A stretch of DNA of 64,000 nucleotides. It comes from a virus. The DNA lies in the IMG/VR virus record IMGVR_UViG_3300043449_001497, positions 1-64,000 of that record; one strand, given 5' to 3'. The first letter of the stretch is position 1; every line of letters starts with the position of its first letter. The notes beneath the pieces were generated by a model. It saw nothing but the letters and a program-made list of their open reading frames with translations, was not told the DNA's origin and made no database searches. A program made the translations under genes and the position numbers. Positions 24,211 to 31,844 of this stretch are shown here, in pieces.

Positions 24211-24645
24211 ATGAACCCTCAACTCTCTGCCATGCTCCACCTCTGGGCGAAGCTCCGCATGGCACATCACCTGTACTGGACGCTGCACTGGCAGGCCAAG
24301 GGTCCGTCGTTCCAGGGCGACCACACGTTGTTCGGCGACCTGTACGAGGCCCGCATCCACGAGATTGACGGCCTGGCTGAGCTCATCGCGGGCCACTTCG
24401 GCTCGGCGCAGCTCGACCCGGTTCGCGCCTGGGCGATGGCCCAGGAGTGCATCACGTCTGCGGTCTCGGCTCCGACCCCGGTGGCCATTGCGGAAATGGT
24501 CCTCGAGGCGGTCGAGGAGGCGAACGAGGCGTGCATGGAGGGCAAGTTCCCCGCAGGCACGACCAACTTCATCTCTGACGTGGGGACGCACCACCTCAAG
24601 GACCTGTACAAGCTCCAGCAGCGCTTCGGCGCTCTTTCCAAGTAG
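24211..24645 (+). CDS. Dps-like ferritin-fold protein
   Basis: The protein has 144 residues. The segment LHWQAKGPSFQGDHTLFG followed by the EIDGLAELI helix matches the Dps ferroxidase region. H26, H38, D53 and E57 have exactly the spacing (12, 15, 4) of the iron ligands H51, H63, D78 and E82 of Escherichia coli Dps. Known Dps proteins form 12-subunit cages that oxidise and store iron and protect DNA. The basic N-terminal tail used for DNA binding in E. coli is missing here. It lies between a terminator and the DNA polymerase. Iron storage is a strong inference; a DNA-protection or virion role is open. Confidence 0.7.
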   Translation: MNPQLSAMLHLWAKLRMAHHLYWTLHWQAKGPSFQGDHTLFGDLYEARIHEIDGLAELIAGHFGSAQLDPVRAWAMAQECITSAVSAPTPVAIAEMVLEAVEEANEACMEGKFPAGTTNFISDVGTHHLKDLYKLQQRFGALSK

Positions 24646-24657
24646 GAGGAACGCCAC

Positions 24658-25299
24658 ATGGCCAGCTACGACGAGATGAAGGAAGCCGCCCGCCGCGAGG
24701 CGCTGGGCGAGCAGGCGAGCAAGTTCTACGAGATGGCCCGGCCCGCTCGTCTTCGCATGTCCGGCATGGACTCGGGCCCCGTCGAGACGCCCCCGTCGCG
24801 CGACCCGCTCGCGGGGCTGCCGACTGACCCGAGGTCCGCCGCCGAGCTCGACGCTCGGTACGCCCAGGTCGACCGTCACCTGGCTGCGGCGGAAGCTGCC
24901 CGTGCGCGTATCCCCGGTGGTGCGAAGCAGCACTACGGCATGAACAGCACCCCCGACTACGGCGACAAGTACGGCGTCGGCACCGCCAGTGCCTACACAC
25001 CGGGTGGGCTGACCAGCGACAGCCCGTACTCGCTTGATGACTCCTACAGTCAGCTGGAAGACCTGGAGCGGCGCGGTCTCATCTCGATCCAGCCCGGCAT
25101 GCGCTCCGAGATCTCTCGCGTCCGCGGACTCGCGAAGGGCGAGGTCAAGGCCCGGAACGAAGCCGCGCGTGAGGTCAGCGCCGCCCGCAAGGTGAGTCCG
25201 ATGCAAAGGTCTTATGGCCGAGACGGGCACTTTGATGAAGCGACGCTTCGTCGTCCGCCCGGCGTTGGTCCGTACTCCGAGCCGAAGAAGAAGAAGTAG
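24658..25299 (+). CDS. Hypothetical Arg/Glu-rich helical protein
   Basis: A 213-residue protein with a very strong AGGAGG ribosome-binding site twelve bases after the Dps-like gene. It is charged and helical at both ends, with a Tyr/Ser/Asp/Gly-rich middle (residues 95-130), and ends in PYSEPKKKK. Similar small, Gly/Tyr-rich proteins occur among capsid-internal proteins, but here the neighbours are Dps-like and polymerase genes. No family is recognised. Confidence 0.6.
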   Translation: MASYDEMKEAARREALGEQASKFYEMARPARLRMSGMDSGPVETPPSRDPLAGLPTDPRSAAELDARYAQVDRHLAAAEAARARIPGGAKQHYGMNSTPDYGDKYGVGTASAYTPGGLTSDSPYSLDDSYSQLEDLERRGLISIQPGMRSEISRVRGLAKGEVKARNEAAREVSAARKVSPMQRSYGRDGHFDEATLRRPPGVGPYSEPKKKK

Positions 25300-25311
25300 C
25301 GTCTGTCGCGG

Positions 25312-25320
25312 TGGTATGAT
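25312..25320 (+). promoter_or_regulatory. Extended -10 promoter before the DNA polymerase
   Basis: TGGTATGAT is a good extended -10 element without an evident -35. The predicted start site (about 25327) lies only about five bases upstream of the ATG at 25332, and no ribosome-binding site is visible. The message may be leaderless. Confidence 0.45.
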
Positions 25321-25331
25321 ATGCCCCGTGC

Positions 25332-28166
25332 ATGACCTACGACCCTCGCAAGTGTGGCGCTCGCTGCGACGAGTGCCCCATCGGCCCGCACGGCAAGTTC
25401 CGTGACGGGCCGTGGATGCCTGTCCCGCCCGAGACGCACGACGGCGCGAAGATGCTGGCCGTGGCCGAGATCCCCCACATGGAGGATGCGAGCCACGGTC
25501 GTCCGATGTCGGGTCGTTCCGGCCAGGAGTGGAACAACGCGCTCATGGCGCTGGGCAAGAAGCGCACGGACATCGACCTGACGCACGTCGTCGCCTGCTC
25601 TGCCGGGACGCAGCAGAACGCCTGGGAGAAGCTGACCAAGTCCATCGACAAGGAGAACCGTCGAAGGATTGCTCTAGCGCAGCCCGTGATGCCCGATCCT
25701 ATCTCGTGCTGCCGTCCGAGGCTACTCAAGGAAGCAGATCGTTACGAGAACATCTTCGCTCTCGGACGGTCCGCGGCCAACGCCCTGACGGCGAAGACGC
25801 AGTCCATCTTCGCCCTGCGTGGCGGTCCGGTGTGGGTCGACGAGAACTACAACGCCCTGATGCAGACGCCCCTGGCGGGCGAGGAGCTGCCCCCTGGTGC
25901 GGTCCGCAAGGTGTTCCCCACCTTCCATCCGGGCTTCGTGCAGAAGAGCCCAGGCTGGCGCAGCTACTGGCACTCCGACATCTCGAAGGCGTTGCGCTGG
26001 TTCAACGGTGCCCTGCGCTGGACGGAGCCTGCCCGCACGTTCAACCCGACGCCGGATGAGCTCGAGGCGTTCCTCTCCCAGGCTGCTCCGTTCTACGCCT
26101 ACGACTTGGAGACGGACGGCATCATCGCCCTGACCTGCCAGGTGCGGTCCATCGCCATCGCCATCCCCGACCTCAACGAGAACGGTCGTGCGCTGCGTGA
26201 GGGACAGGTCGAGGCGAAGCGCTGCGAGGTCATGGGTCTGAACCTATTGAGCGGCGACGGTCATAGCAGGTTCTATAGCGCCGAGGACGAGGCTCGGATT
26301 CTCGAGGTTCTACGGACCTTCTTCCTCGACGAGTCTAAGACCAAGGTCGGTCATAACGCCGGGTACTATGACCGCCTTGTCGTTGAGCAGTGGCTCGGGG
26401 TCACACCGAAGCCGCTCATCGACACGCTCTTCGGTGCCCGGTTCCGCGCGCCGGACCTGCCCAAGGGGCTGAAGACGGTCGGCTCGGTCCTCACCGACGT
26501 GGACCGCTGGGAGACGACCGAGAAGGGCGAGAGCCTGGCGCACGGCAACGTCGATGACTGGGACCGCCTCGCGTACAACTGCACCGACTCGTCCGTGAAC
26601 GCGCGCATCGTCGTGCCGCTCATGGACTCGGCGGAGCAGGCGGGTGCGTTCCGCGACCTGCCCGAGGCGCTGCGTCCGAAGAGCTGGGCGAACCGTCGCT
26701 GGGACCTCCACGAGGTCGATCACGCCACGCAGGACATGTGCGTGAACATGCACAAGATGGGCGTCTACATCGACCAGGAAGCGCGCTGGAAGATGGAGAT
26801 CGACACCAAGGCCAGCGTGCTGAAGCGGGAGAAGAACCTCTCCGTGCTGGCCGCGGAGGTCGGCATCGCTCGTCTCGACCTCAAGTCGGCAGGCGCCAAC
26901 GACGAGAGCGATGAGACTGAGGGCATCAAGCCCGGCAGCGCCGACCAGATCCGAGACCTCTTCTACGAGAACTGGAAGCTGGGCATCCCGCCCAACATGG
27001 AGCCCCGTGACTTCTACACGATGTCGGGGATGCCCGGCACCGGGGACAAGGTTCTCCGCGGTCACCTCGCAGGCGGGCGTCTCACGGCCGAGCAGGCAGC
27101 GTTCATCAAGGAGCTGCGCCTGTATCGCCGGGAGAAGAACAAGATCCTGGGCACCGTGCTGCTGCCGTTGAACCTCACGGTGAACGACCCGAAGAAGGGC
27201 ATCGTCTGGGCGCCGGACGGGCGCGTGCGCTCGACCTGGAACGCTCACGTCACGGCTCCTGGGCGGCTCTCGAGCTCAGGCCCCAACCTCCAGAACATCG
27301 GCAGCCGCAAGGGACAGGGCAAGCTGAAGACCCTGTTTGCCGCGCAGCCCGGCAACCTGCTCGTCGGAGCGGACCTGGACCAGGCGCACCTCCGCATCAC
27401 GGCCTGCTACTGGCAGATCCCGCTGCTGCTCGAGTGCTTCAGCGAGGGCAAGGACCCGCACAACACGCTGGCCCTCCAGGTCTTCGGGGACAAGTTCCGG
27501 AACTCCGACGGCTGGGGACCGGACGGGTTCAGCCTCTACAAGAAGCCGCCGGGTGGAATGGCCAAGGCGATGCGTGACGTCATGAAGACGTTCCGCTACG
27601 CCTCCATCTACTGGGCCGACCCGATGACGGTCTGGCAGGTCCTCACCTCCACCGAGGCGGACAACGGCGAGATGCCCTACCTGCACATGACCTCGAAGGA
27701 GGTCCGTCACTTCCACGAGACGTGGCTGAAGACGGAGCCGGAGTGGATGACGGCATGGGAGACGATGCAGGCTCTCTTCCGCCACCAGGGGTACATGGAG
27801 GAGCCCGTGCTGGGCCGACGCTCCGGGAACCTGAGTGACGGGAAGAAGAACGAGGTCGTGAACTTCCCCATCCTCGCAGCCGAGACGAGCATCATGCGGA
27901 TCGCCGAGCAGGCGCTCATCGAGGCGTTCCCCTGGGACTTCGAGCGCAAGCACGGTCTCATCCACCAGTGCCACGACTCCATCGCCATCGAGTTCCCGGC
28001 ACCCCCAGGGCTCGAGAAGTGGGGGCCGAAGAAGGGCGAGCCGTTGCCCGCGGAGCTCGAGGCCATCCGCAAGCGGGTCGAGGAGCTCATGACCGTGCGC
28101 GTCCCTGGCTGGGAGGTCACGATGACGACCGAGGCATCCGTCGGAAGAAACCTCAAGGAAGCTTGA
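25332..28166 (+). CDS. Family A DNA polymerase with UDG-like N-terminal domain and 3'-5' exonuclease
   Basis: The 944-residue replicative polymerase has three parts. Residues 1-225 resemble uracil-DNA glycosylase families 4/5: cysteines C8, C12 and C15, GRPMSGRSGQEWNNAL, an N-V-C-like strand and TFHPGFV. The active-site GEAPG element is replaced by AEIPH, so glycosylase activity is doubtful. Residues about 255-450 carry the DEDD exonuclease start YDLETDG. The polymerase domain has motif A GADLDQAHLRI (near 680), motif B MKTFRYASIYWADP (near 750) and motif C HQCHDSIAIEF (near 877). SPO1-type phage polymerases have a comparable UDG-like extension. The stop codon lies inside the next promoter. 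Confidence 0.9.
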   Translation: MTYDPRKCGARCDECPIGPHGKFRDGPWMPVPPETHDGAKMLAVAEIPHMEDASHGRPMSGRSGQEWNNALMALGKKRTDIDLTHVVACSAGTQQNAWEKLTKSIDKENRRRIALAQPVMPDPISCCRPRLLKEADRYENIFALGRSAANALTAKTQSIFALRGGPVWVDENYNALMQTPLAGEELPPGAVRKVFPTFHPGFVQKSPGWRSYWHSDISKALRWFNGALRWTEPARTFNPTPDELEAFLSQAAPFYAYDLETDGIIALTCQVRSIAIAIPDLNENGRALREGQVEAKRCEVMGLNLLSGDGHSRFYSAEDEARILEVLRTFFLDESKTKVGHNAGYYDRLVVEQWLGVTPKPLIDTLFGARFRAPDLPKGLKTVGSVLTDVDRWETTEKGESLAHGNVDDWDRLAYNCTDSSVNARIVVPLMDSAEQAGAFRDLPEALRPKSWANRRWDLHEVDHATQDMCVNMHKMGVYIDQEARWKMEIDTKASVLKREKNLSVLAAEVGIARLDLKSAGANDESDETEGIKPGSADQIRDLFYENWKLGIPPNMEPRDFYTMSGMPGTGDKVLRGHLAGGRLTAEQAAFIKELRLYRREKNKILGTVLLPLNLTVNDPKKGIVWAPDGRVRSTWNAHVTAPGRLSSSGPNLQNIGSRKGQGKLKTLFAAQPGNLLVGADLDQAHLRITACYWQIPLLLECFSEGKDPHNTLALQVFGDKFRNSDGWGPDGFSLYKKPPGGMAKAMRDVMKTFRYASIYWADPMTVWQVLTSTEADNGEMPYLHMTSKEVRHFHETWLKTEPEWMTAWETMQALFRHQGYMEEPVLGRRSGNLSDGKKNEVVNFPILAAETSIMRIAEQALIEAFPWDFERKHGLIHQCHDSIAIEFPAPPGLEKWGPKKGEPLPAELEAIRKRVEELMTVRVPGWEVTMTTEASVGRNLKEA

Positions 28167-28191
28167 CGTGGTGGTAAGGTAGTGGTATGGT
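28163..28191 (+). promoter_or_regulatory. Promoter of the small-gene/thyX operon
   Basis: TTGACG (28163-28168), a 17-base spacer and TATGGT (28186-28191). The TGA stop of the polymerase gene is the second to fourth base of this -35 box. Transcription would start near 28198. Confidence 0.65.
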
Positions 28192-28214
28192 TCTCTCGAC
28201 CAAGGAGAGACCAC

Positions 28215-28295
28215 ATGACCGAGATGATCGACCTGACGATGTGGCTGCTGGACCGCTTCGCCGACCTGGCGCGGTGGGTCGGGAGGTGGCCGTGA
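28215..28295 (+). CDS. 26-residue leader peptide gene (possible)
   Basis: The frame runs from ATG 28215 to TGA 28295 and encodes a short amphipathic peptide beginning MTEMIDLTMWLLDRF and ending in GRWP. AAGGAGA precedes the start. Its stop overlaps the GTG start of the next gene (GTGA), the same coupling used down the whole operon, which supports translation. It may act only as a leader that loads ribosomes, or as a small membrane-active peptide. Confidence 0.45.
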   Translation: MTEMIDLTMWLLDRFADLARWVGRWP

Positions 28296-28591
28296 GCACG
28301 AACCCAGACGCGGCGCAGGCGTACCTGAACATGCACCTCGCCTTGGCCATCGGGAAGGGCGTGCAACTCGACGCGACGCAGACCGCCGCCATCTTCGCGC
28401 TCATCACAGACCACCGCCACGAGATTGAGGAGCTTCGCGACCGTCTCCGCGACGCACAGAAGGAGCGCGCCGCCGTGGTGGCGTGGCTGCGCGAGCAAGC
28501 CGAGACAGGTGACCCGATGCGGGCCACGGGTCGTCGGCGCATGGCAGACCACATCGAGCGCGGCGAGCATCGCCGCGAGGAGGGGGCATGA
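28292..28591 (+). CDS. Small phage protein with GEHRREE tail, family member 1
   Basis: A 99-residue protein beginning at GTG 28292 after GGAGGTGG. A coiled coil (TDHRHEIEELRDRLRDAQ) leads into the shared C-terminal module: ERAAVVAWLREQAE, a variable loop with Arg/Met, then IERGEHRREEGA. The same module occurs in the genes at 28800, 29039 and 29329, and degenerately at 32274. The codons of the tail carry a hairpin and the ribosome-binding site of the next gene. Function is unknown; the constant module with variable N-termini suggests a common docking partner. Confidence 0.65.
   Translation: MSTNPDAAQAYLNMHLALAIGKGVQLDATQTAAIFALITDHRHEIEELRDRLRDAQKERAAVVAWLREQAETGDPMRATGRRRMADHIERGEHRREEGA
28554..28591 (+). 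repeat. Hairpin/Shine-Dalgarno junction repeat, copy 1
   Basis: An 8-base stem CGCGGCGA/TCGCCGCG with a GCA loop is followed at once by GAGGAGG and the overlapping ATGA. Related copies end near 28803, 29042, 29332, 29658 and 29891. Confidence 0.6.
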
Positions 28592-28803
28592 AGGAAGTCG
28601 GAGACCGCCCGGAAGGCGTGCTGCGGACGGTACGCGATGTGTCGCGATGCATGACAAGCGTGTACCTGAACGACGAACTCATCGGCGTCGTTTCAGATCT
28701 TCAGTTGATGCTCATGCCGCGCGACGGCGTGTCTATCGACTGGAGCGCGTGGCGTGCTGCGAAACTGACTGATGGCGAGCACCGCCGCGAGGAGGAGAAG
28801 TGA
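28588..28803 (+). CDS. Small protein with HRREE tail but different body
   Basis: A 71-residue protein whose main part (MTSVYLNDELIGVVSDLQLM) is a beta-type domain unrelated to its neighbours. It still ends DGEHRREEEK. That combination shows the tail follows the DNA-level junction element and not the protein family. It overlaps its neighbours by four bases on both sides. The function is not recognised. Confidence 0.6.
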   Translation: MKEVGDRPEGVLRTVRDVSRCMTSVYLNDELIGVVSDLQLMLMPRDGVSIDWSAWRAAKLTDGEHRREEEK

Positions 28804-29042
28804 GCCAGATTTCTGAAGATGCCGTCCGTCTCGCCCTCGCGACCGTAAGGGAGCAGTTGGCAGCAGAGGTCACCGAGGCCATCGAGAAGGCCGTCCGCGA
28901 GGAGCGCAAAGCGACGGTGGCGTACTTGAGTGAGTGCGCGCAGGGCGGCGACACGTTCGGGCCGCGCGGTAGCGGCGACCACTTGCGGCTGCTCGCGACC
29001 AACATTCAGCGCGGCCAGCACCGCCGCGAGGAGGAAGAATGA
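28800..29042 (+). CDS. Small phage protein with HRREE tail, family member 2
   Basis: An 80-residue protein starting at GTG 28800. An N-terminal helix (DAVRLALATVREQLAAEV) is followed by the shared module ERKATVAYLSECAQ and a tail reading QRGQHRREEEE. Relative to member 1, the glycine-rich loop GPRGSGDH replaces the arginine loop. It is coupled to both neighbours by four-base overlaps. Function unknown. Confidence 0.6.
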   Translation: MSQISEDAVRLALATVREQLAAEVTEAIEKAVREERKATVAYLSECAQGGDTFGPRGSGDHLRLLATNIQRGQHRREEEE

Positions 29043-29332
29043 CCGTGAACGAAGGTTGTCCCATCTGCCAAGGCCGATGCTGCGAGTACGGCCTTGACGA
29101 CTACCGGGGCGCACACCGGAGCGAAGCCTTCCACACCTGCCCCTACTGCACGAACGGGACGAAGCCGACCGTGTGGACTGCCGAACAAGAGCGCGCCGCC
29201 GTCGTGGCGTACCTGCGTGACTGTGCTCACAGGGATGCGTACCGAAACCACAACCGCAACCGCGCCGAAGCGTTGTGGGACGCTGCGAACATCGTAGAGA
29301 GCGGCGAGCACCGCCGCGAGGAGGAGAAGTGA
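29039..29332 (+). CDS. Small zinc-finger-like protein with HRREE tail, family member 3
   Basis: A 97-residue protein. Residues 1-40 carry two CxxC knuckles (CPICQGRCC and CPYC), a likely zinc site. The shared module follows (ERAAVVAYLRDCAHRD, then VESGEHRREEEK). The fusion of a zinc knuckle to the module, next to members with coiled-coil or helical N-termini, indicates domain shuffling within the operon. Zinc binding is inferred from cysteine spacing. Confidence 0.6.
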   Translation: MTVNEGCPICQGRCCEYGLDDYRGAHRSEAFHTCPYCTNGTKPTVWTAEQERAAVVAYLRDCAHRDAYRNHNRNRAEALWDAANIVESGEHRREEEK

Positions 29333-29658
29333 GTGCGTATGGATACTGCCCCCGTTGCGGGGGTCTTGGAATGAGCCGCGAACGTCGGCAAAACGGCAAC
29401 GACCGTTGCGAGAACGGGCATGGCTACCCGTCCGTGTCTGCCGTCGCTAACCCCCTGCTGCCCGTGTCTGCCGACATCACCGCGCTCGTCGCGGAGGAGG
29501 AGCGTCTGCGCGAGGAAGGGGGCAGGGAGGAGCGCAAGGCGACGGTGGCGTGGTTGCGCGACGCCGCAGATACGCCCGACAATCACGCACGGAGCCTCCT
29601 GCTTCGTATCGTTGATGGTCTTGAACGCGGCGAGCACCGCCGCGAGGAGGAGCGATGA
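29329..29658 (+). CDS. Small zinc-ribbon protein with HRREE tail, family member 4
   Basis: A 109-residue protein from GTG 29329. The N-terminus has CPRCGGLG and a later CENGHG, a probable zinc ribbon. A helix with LVAEEERLREEGGREERK leads into TVAWLRDAADTPD and the tail LERGEHRREEER. It resembles member 3 in having a metal-binding front, but the ribbon sequence differs. Four-base overlaps join it to neighbouring genes. Confidence 0.6.
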   Translation: MSAYGYCPRCGGLGMSRERRQNGNDRCENGHGYPSVSAVANPLLPVSADITALVAEEERLREEGGREERKATVAWLRDAADTPDNHARSLLLRIVDGLERGEHRREEER

Positions 29659-29891
29659 ACGTGTGGGCGGCAACCTTCGCGCTGTTGGCGTGCGGGCTTG
29701 TGGCGTGGGTCTGGTGGACGGTCAAGCTCGACACGCAGCGCATGATCGAGGACTTCCAGCGCATGTTTCCGGGACGCTGCGCGGTATGCGCGTTCCACCG
29801 CTGTGGCGTGATGGAGGGGCACGCGCGCGGCCCCGTTGAACCGCACAACTGCATCGAACGCGGAGACCACCACCGCGAGGAGGAGCCATGA
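29655..29891 (+). CDS. Small membrane-anchored Cys-rich protein with HREE tail
   Basis: A 78-residue protein. Residues 3-24 form one membrane helix (WAATFALLACGLVAWVWWTV). A soluble part follows with C43, C46 and C51 (GRCAVCAFHRCGV) and a tail ERGDHHREEEP. The junction element is the most diverged of the set (a 5-base stem). It probably sits in the inner membrane with its cysteines inside the cell. Confidence 0.6.
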   Translation: MNVWAATFALLACGLVAWVWWTVKLDTQRMIEDFQRMFPGRCAVCAFHRCGVMEGHARGPVEPHNCIERGDHHREEEP

Positions 29892-30223
29892 CCGAGGAAC
29901 AGATCGAGCTCGGGCGGCGCGCCGTGGCGTGCAAGGGCTGGAGGTGGATGGACGGTATGCTGACGGATGAGGGATGGCGTGTGCGTCCGTCGGATCTCCC
30001 GCTCGGATGCGTTGCGCTCCCCGACCTCACCGACCCCGCCACGCTGGGGTGCCTGCTCGCGCTGGTGCGTGAGGCGCACGGGCAGACGACGCTGTCTCCC
30101 GTGTCTCGCGGGCGGCGTCTATGGTGCCTCGCGGACTTCGGTACGACGGCGTTGCAAGGGGAAACAGAAGCCGAACTGCTCGTCGCCGCGCTGGAGGCTG
30201 CGCCATGCACGACAACACCGTAA
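29888..30223 (+). CDS. Hypothetical protein at the end of the overlapping gene chain
   Basis: A 111-residue protein (MTEEQIELGRRAVACKGWRW...). It keeps the four-base overlap with its predecessor but lacks the HRREE tail. A Trp/Gly-rich first half and an ALVREAHGQ helix are visible. Proteins with a similar WRWMDGML start are common among phage hypothetical proteins, without an assigned role. It overlaps the next gene by 19 bases. Confidence 0.6.
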   Translation: MTEEQIELGRRAVACKGWRWMDGMLTDEGWRVRPSDLPLGCVALPDLTDPATLGCLLALVREAHGQTTLSPVSRGRRLWCLADFGTTALQGETEAELLVAALEAAPCTTTP

Positions 30224-30396
30224 GCGCGATCTTCTTCGGGTTCGTTGTCCTCTTCCTCATCGGCCTCGGCATCTGGGCGGGGTCGAGTTCGTACCACAAG
30301 GACACCTTCAAGTGTACGAACGCTTGCGCCGGGGCGCACAGCATCGAGTTCAACAACGACTGCTACTGCCAGTTGGAGCCTCGTCATGAACCGTGA
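30205..30396 (+). CDS. Small single-pass membrane protein
   Basis: A 63-residue protein starting inside the previous gene. Residues 6-28 form a membrane helix (VSAIFFGFVVLFLIGLGIW). The outer part has four cysteines (CTNACAGAH and CYCQ), which could form disulphides if exported. It overlaps the thyX start by 11 bases. Possible roles include superinfection exclusion or membrane modification, without direct evidence. Confidence 0.55.
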   Translation: MHDNTVSAIFFGFVVLFLIGLGIWAGSSSYHKDTFKCTNACAGAHSIEFNNDCYCQLEPRHEP

Positions 30397-31231
30397 AGAA
30401 CTGCTGGCCAAGCACGGCCAGCCTGTCCAGGTGCTCGACCACGGTCACGTTCGCCTCGTCGACGTGATGGGCGACGACGAGCGCGTGGAACAGGTCGCTC
30501 GACTTTCCTACCAGCAGGGAACCCGCAAGGTGTCCGAAACCCGGAGCTTGCTGCGTTACCTCATCAGGCACCGCCACACGTCTCCGCTGGAACAGGCCGT
30601 CATCACGCTCGACATGAAGATGCCGATCTTCGTGGCGAGGCAGCTGGTGCGCCACAGGACGCAGAGCATCAACGAGCTGAGCGGTCGGTACTCCGAGATG
30701 CCGGAGGAGTTCTACGTCCCGGACGAGTTCTACTCGCAGTCGACGACGAACAAGCAGGGCCGGGGCGAAGAGCTGGACCCACGCGTCTCGGTGTACTCGC
30801 GCCAGGACGCGCGCCAGTGTGCGGAGAACGCCTTCGACGCCTACCGAGAGATGCGCGCACGCAACGTCGCCAGGGAGACGGCTCGCATGGTCCTGCCTCT
30901 CTCGACGTACACGCAGTGGTGCACGACGATGAACCTGCACAACCTGCTCCACATGCTGGAGCTGCGCCTCGACCACCACGCCCAGTGGGAGTGCCGCATG
31001 TACGCGAATGCCATCGCGCTCATCGTGGCGGACTGGTGCCCCCTCATCTGGGAAGCGTTCATCGACTACCGCCTGGACGCGTGCACCTTCTCCCGTGAGG
31101 AGGTGAAGTACATCCGCGAGCGCATCGCGATGGACGGGCTGGACCTGCCCAACGACGACGATCTGACCGCGAAGACGAACCTCTCCTACCGCGAACGCGG
31201 GGAGTTCCTACTCAAGCTGGGGGTAATATGA
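30386..31231 (+). CDS. thyX: Flavin-dependent thymidylate synthase
   Basis: A 281-residue enzyme that makes dTMP from dUMP with FAD, NADPH and methylene-tetrahydrofolate. The ThyX signature RHRTQSINELSGRY occupies residues 89-102. The C-terminal LELRLDHHAQWECRMYA contains the substrate-binding Arg/His/Gln cluster. Size is typical for phage ThyX. The start at 30386 lies inside the preceding gene. Together with the dCMP deaminase 140 bases downstream it forms a dTMP supply module (dCMP to dUMP to dTMP). Confidence 0.92.
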   Translation: MNREELLAKHGQPVQVLDHGHVRLVDVMGDDERVEQVARLSYQQGTRKVSETRSLLRYLIRHRHTSPLEQAVITLDMKMPIFVARQLVRHRTQSINELSGRYSEMPEEFYVPDEFYSQSTTNKQGRGEELDPRVSVYSRQDARQCAENAFDAYREMRARNVARETARMVLPLSTYTQWCTTMNLHNLLHMLELRLDHHAQWECRMYANAIALIVADWCPLIWEAFIDYRLDACTFSREEVKYIRERIAMDGLDLPNDDDLTAKTNLSYRERGEFLLKLGVI

Positions 31232-31374
31232 CGCCGAAGCCGTGGACGACGAAGGAGCTCGCCAAGCTCCATGAGATGAAGGCAGCTGGTGCCTCGCACG
31301 CCGAGGTCGCTGCCGCGCTGAACCGCACGCTGAAGTCGGTGAAGCACATGTACCTCAAGACGAAACCGGAATGA
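31228..31374 (+). CDS. 48-residue SANT/Myb-like or GcrA-type DNA-binding protein (putative)
   Basis: The protein reads MTPKPWTTKELAKLHEMKAA then GASHAEVAAALNRT, ending with a helix that includes VKHMYLKTK. The pattern W-T-x-E-L, a helix, A-G-x-S, A-x-L-N-R-T and V-K matches small helix-turn-helix modules such as the N-terminus of GcrA. It is too short for most gene finders, but four-base overlaps join it to thyX and to the dCMP deaminase. It may regulate this operon. Confidence 0.6.
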   Translation: MTPKPWTTKELAKLHEMKAAGASHAEVAAALNRTLKSVKHMYLKTKPE

Positions 31375-31844
31375 AGACCAAGCACATCGAGGTCCGCATC
31401 GAGCAATGCATCGCCCTGGCCAAGCTGTCGCCGTGTCCGCGGCGGCAGTTCGGCGCCATGCTCATCGACCCGAAGACCAACTCCATCCTGGCAGACGGCT
31501 ACAACGGCACGTCCAGGGGCAGCCCGCATCCCCTGTGCGGCGGGCAGACCTGCGAGCGGGAGGGCATCGTCTCGGGCACCCGGCTCGAGCTTGGCTGCCA
31601 CCATGCCGAGAGCAACGCCCTGGCGAACGCCGCACGCCGCGGTGCCTCGACCGAGGGTGCGTGGCTCATCGTGTCGGGAGAGCCTTGTCTGATGTGCGCC
31701 AAGCAGCTATACCACGCTGGCATCGTCCGGGTATACTGCGTGAGAAACGGGTATGCCGGGGGCGGTGCAGGGCCAGACTTCTTGCTCTCGCAGAACGTCA
31801 GCCTCGTCTACATCAATGGACCCACAGACCCGAGACTCACATGA
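31371..31844 (+). CDS. Deoxycytidylate (dCMP) deaminase
   Basis: A 157-residue zinc enzyme that converts dCMP to dUMP for ThyX. The zinc and catalytic residues are in HHAESNA (H78, E80) and GEPCLMCAK (C106, C109). NGTSRGSPHP is the usual substrate loop of dCMP deaminases. Length fits phage homologues. It overlaps the neighbouring genes by four bases on each side, inside the thyX operon. Confidence 0.9.
   Translation: MKTKHIEVRIEQCIALAKLSPCPRRQFGAMLIDPKTNSILADGYNGTSRGSPHPLCGGQTCEREGIVSGTRLELGCHHAESNALANAARRGASTEGAWLIVSGEPCLMCAKQLYHAGIVRVYCVRNGYAGGGAGPDFLLSQNVSLVYINGPTDPRLT

Noticed and set aside
23872-25230. 452-residue minus-strand frame across 23.9-25.2 kb
   Set aside because: It would cover the SSB-like, Dps-like and 24658 genes, which have good starts and a conserved ferroxidase spacing; the antisense protein is low-complexity.
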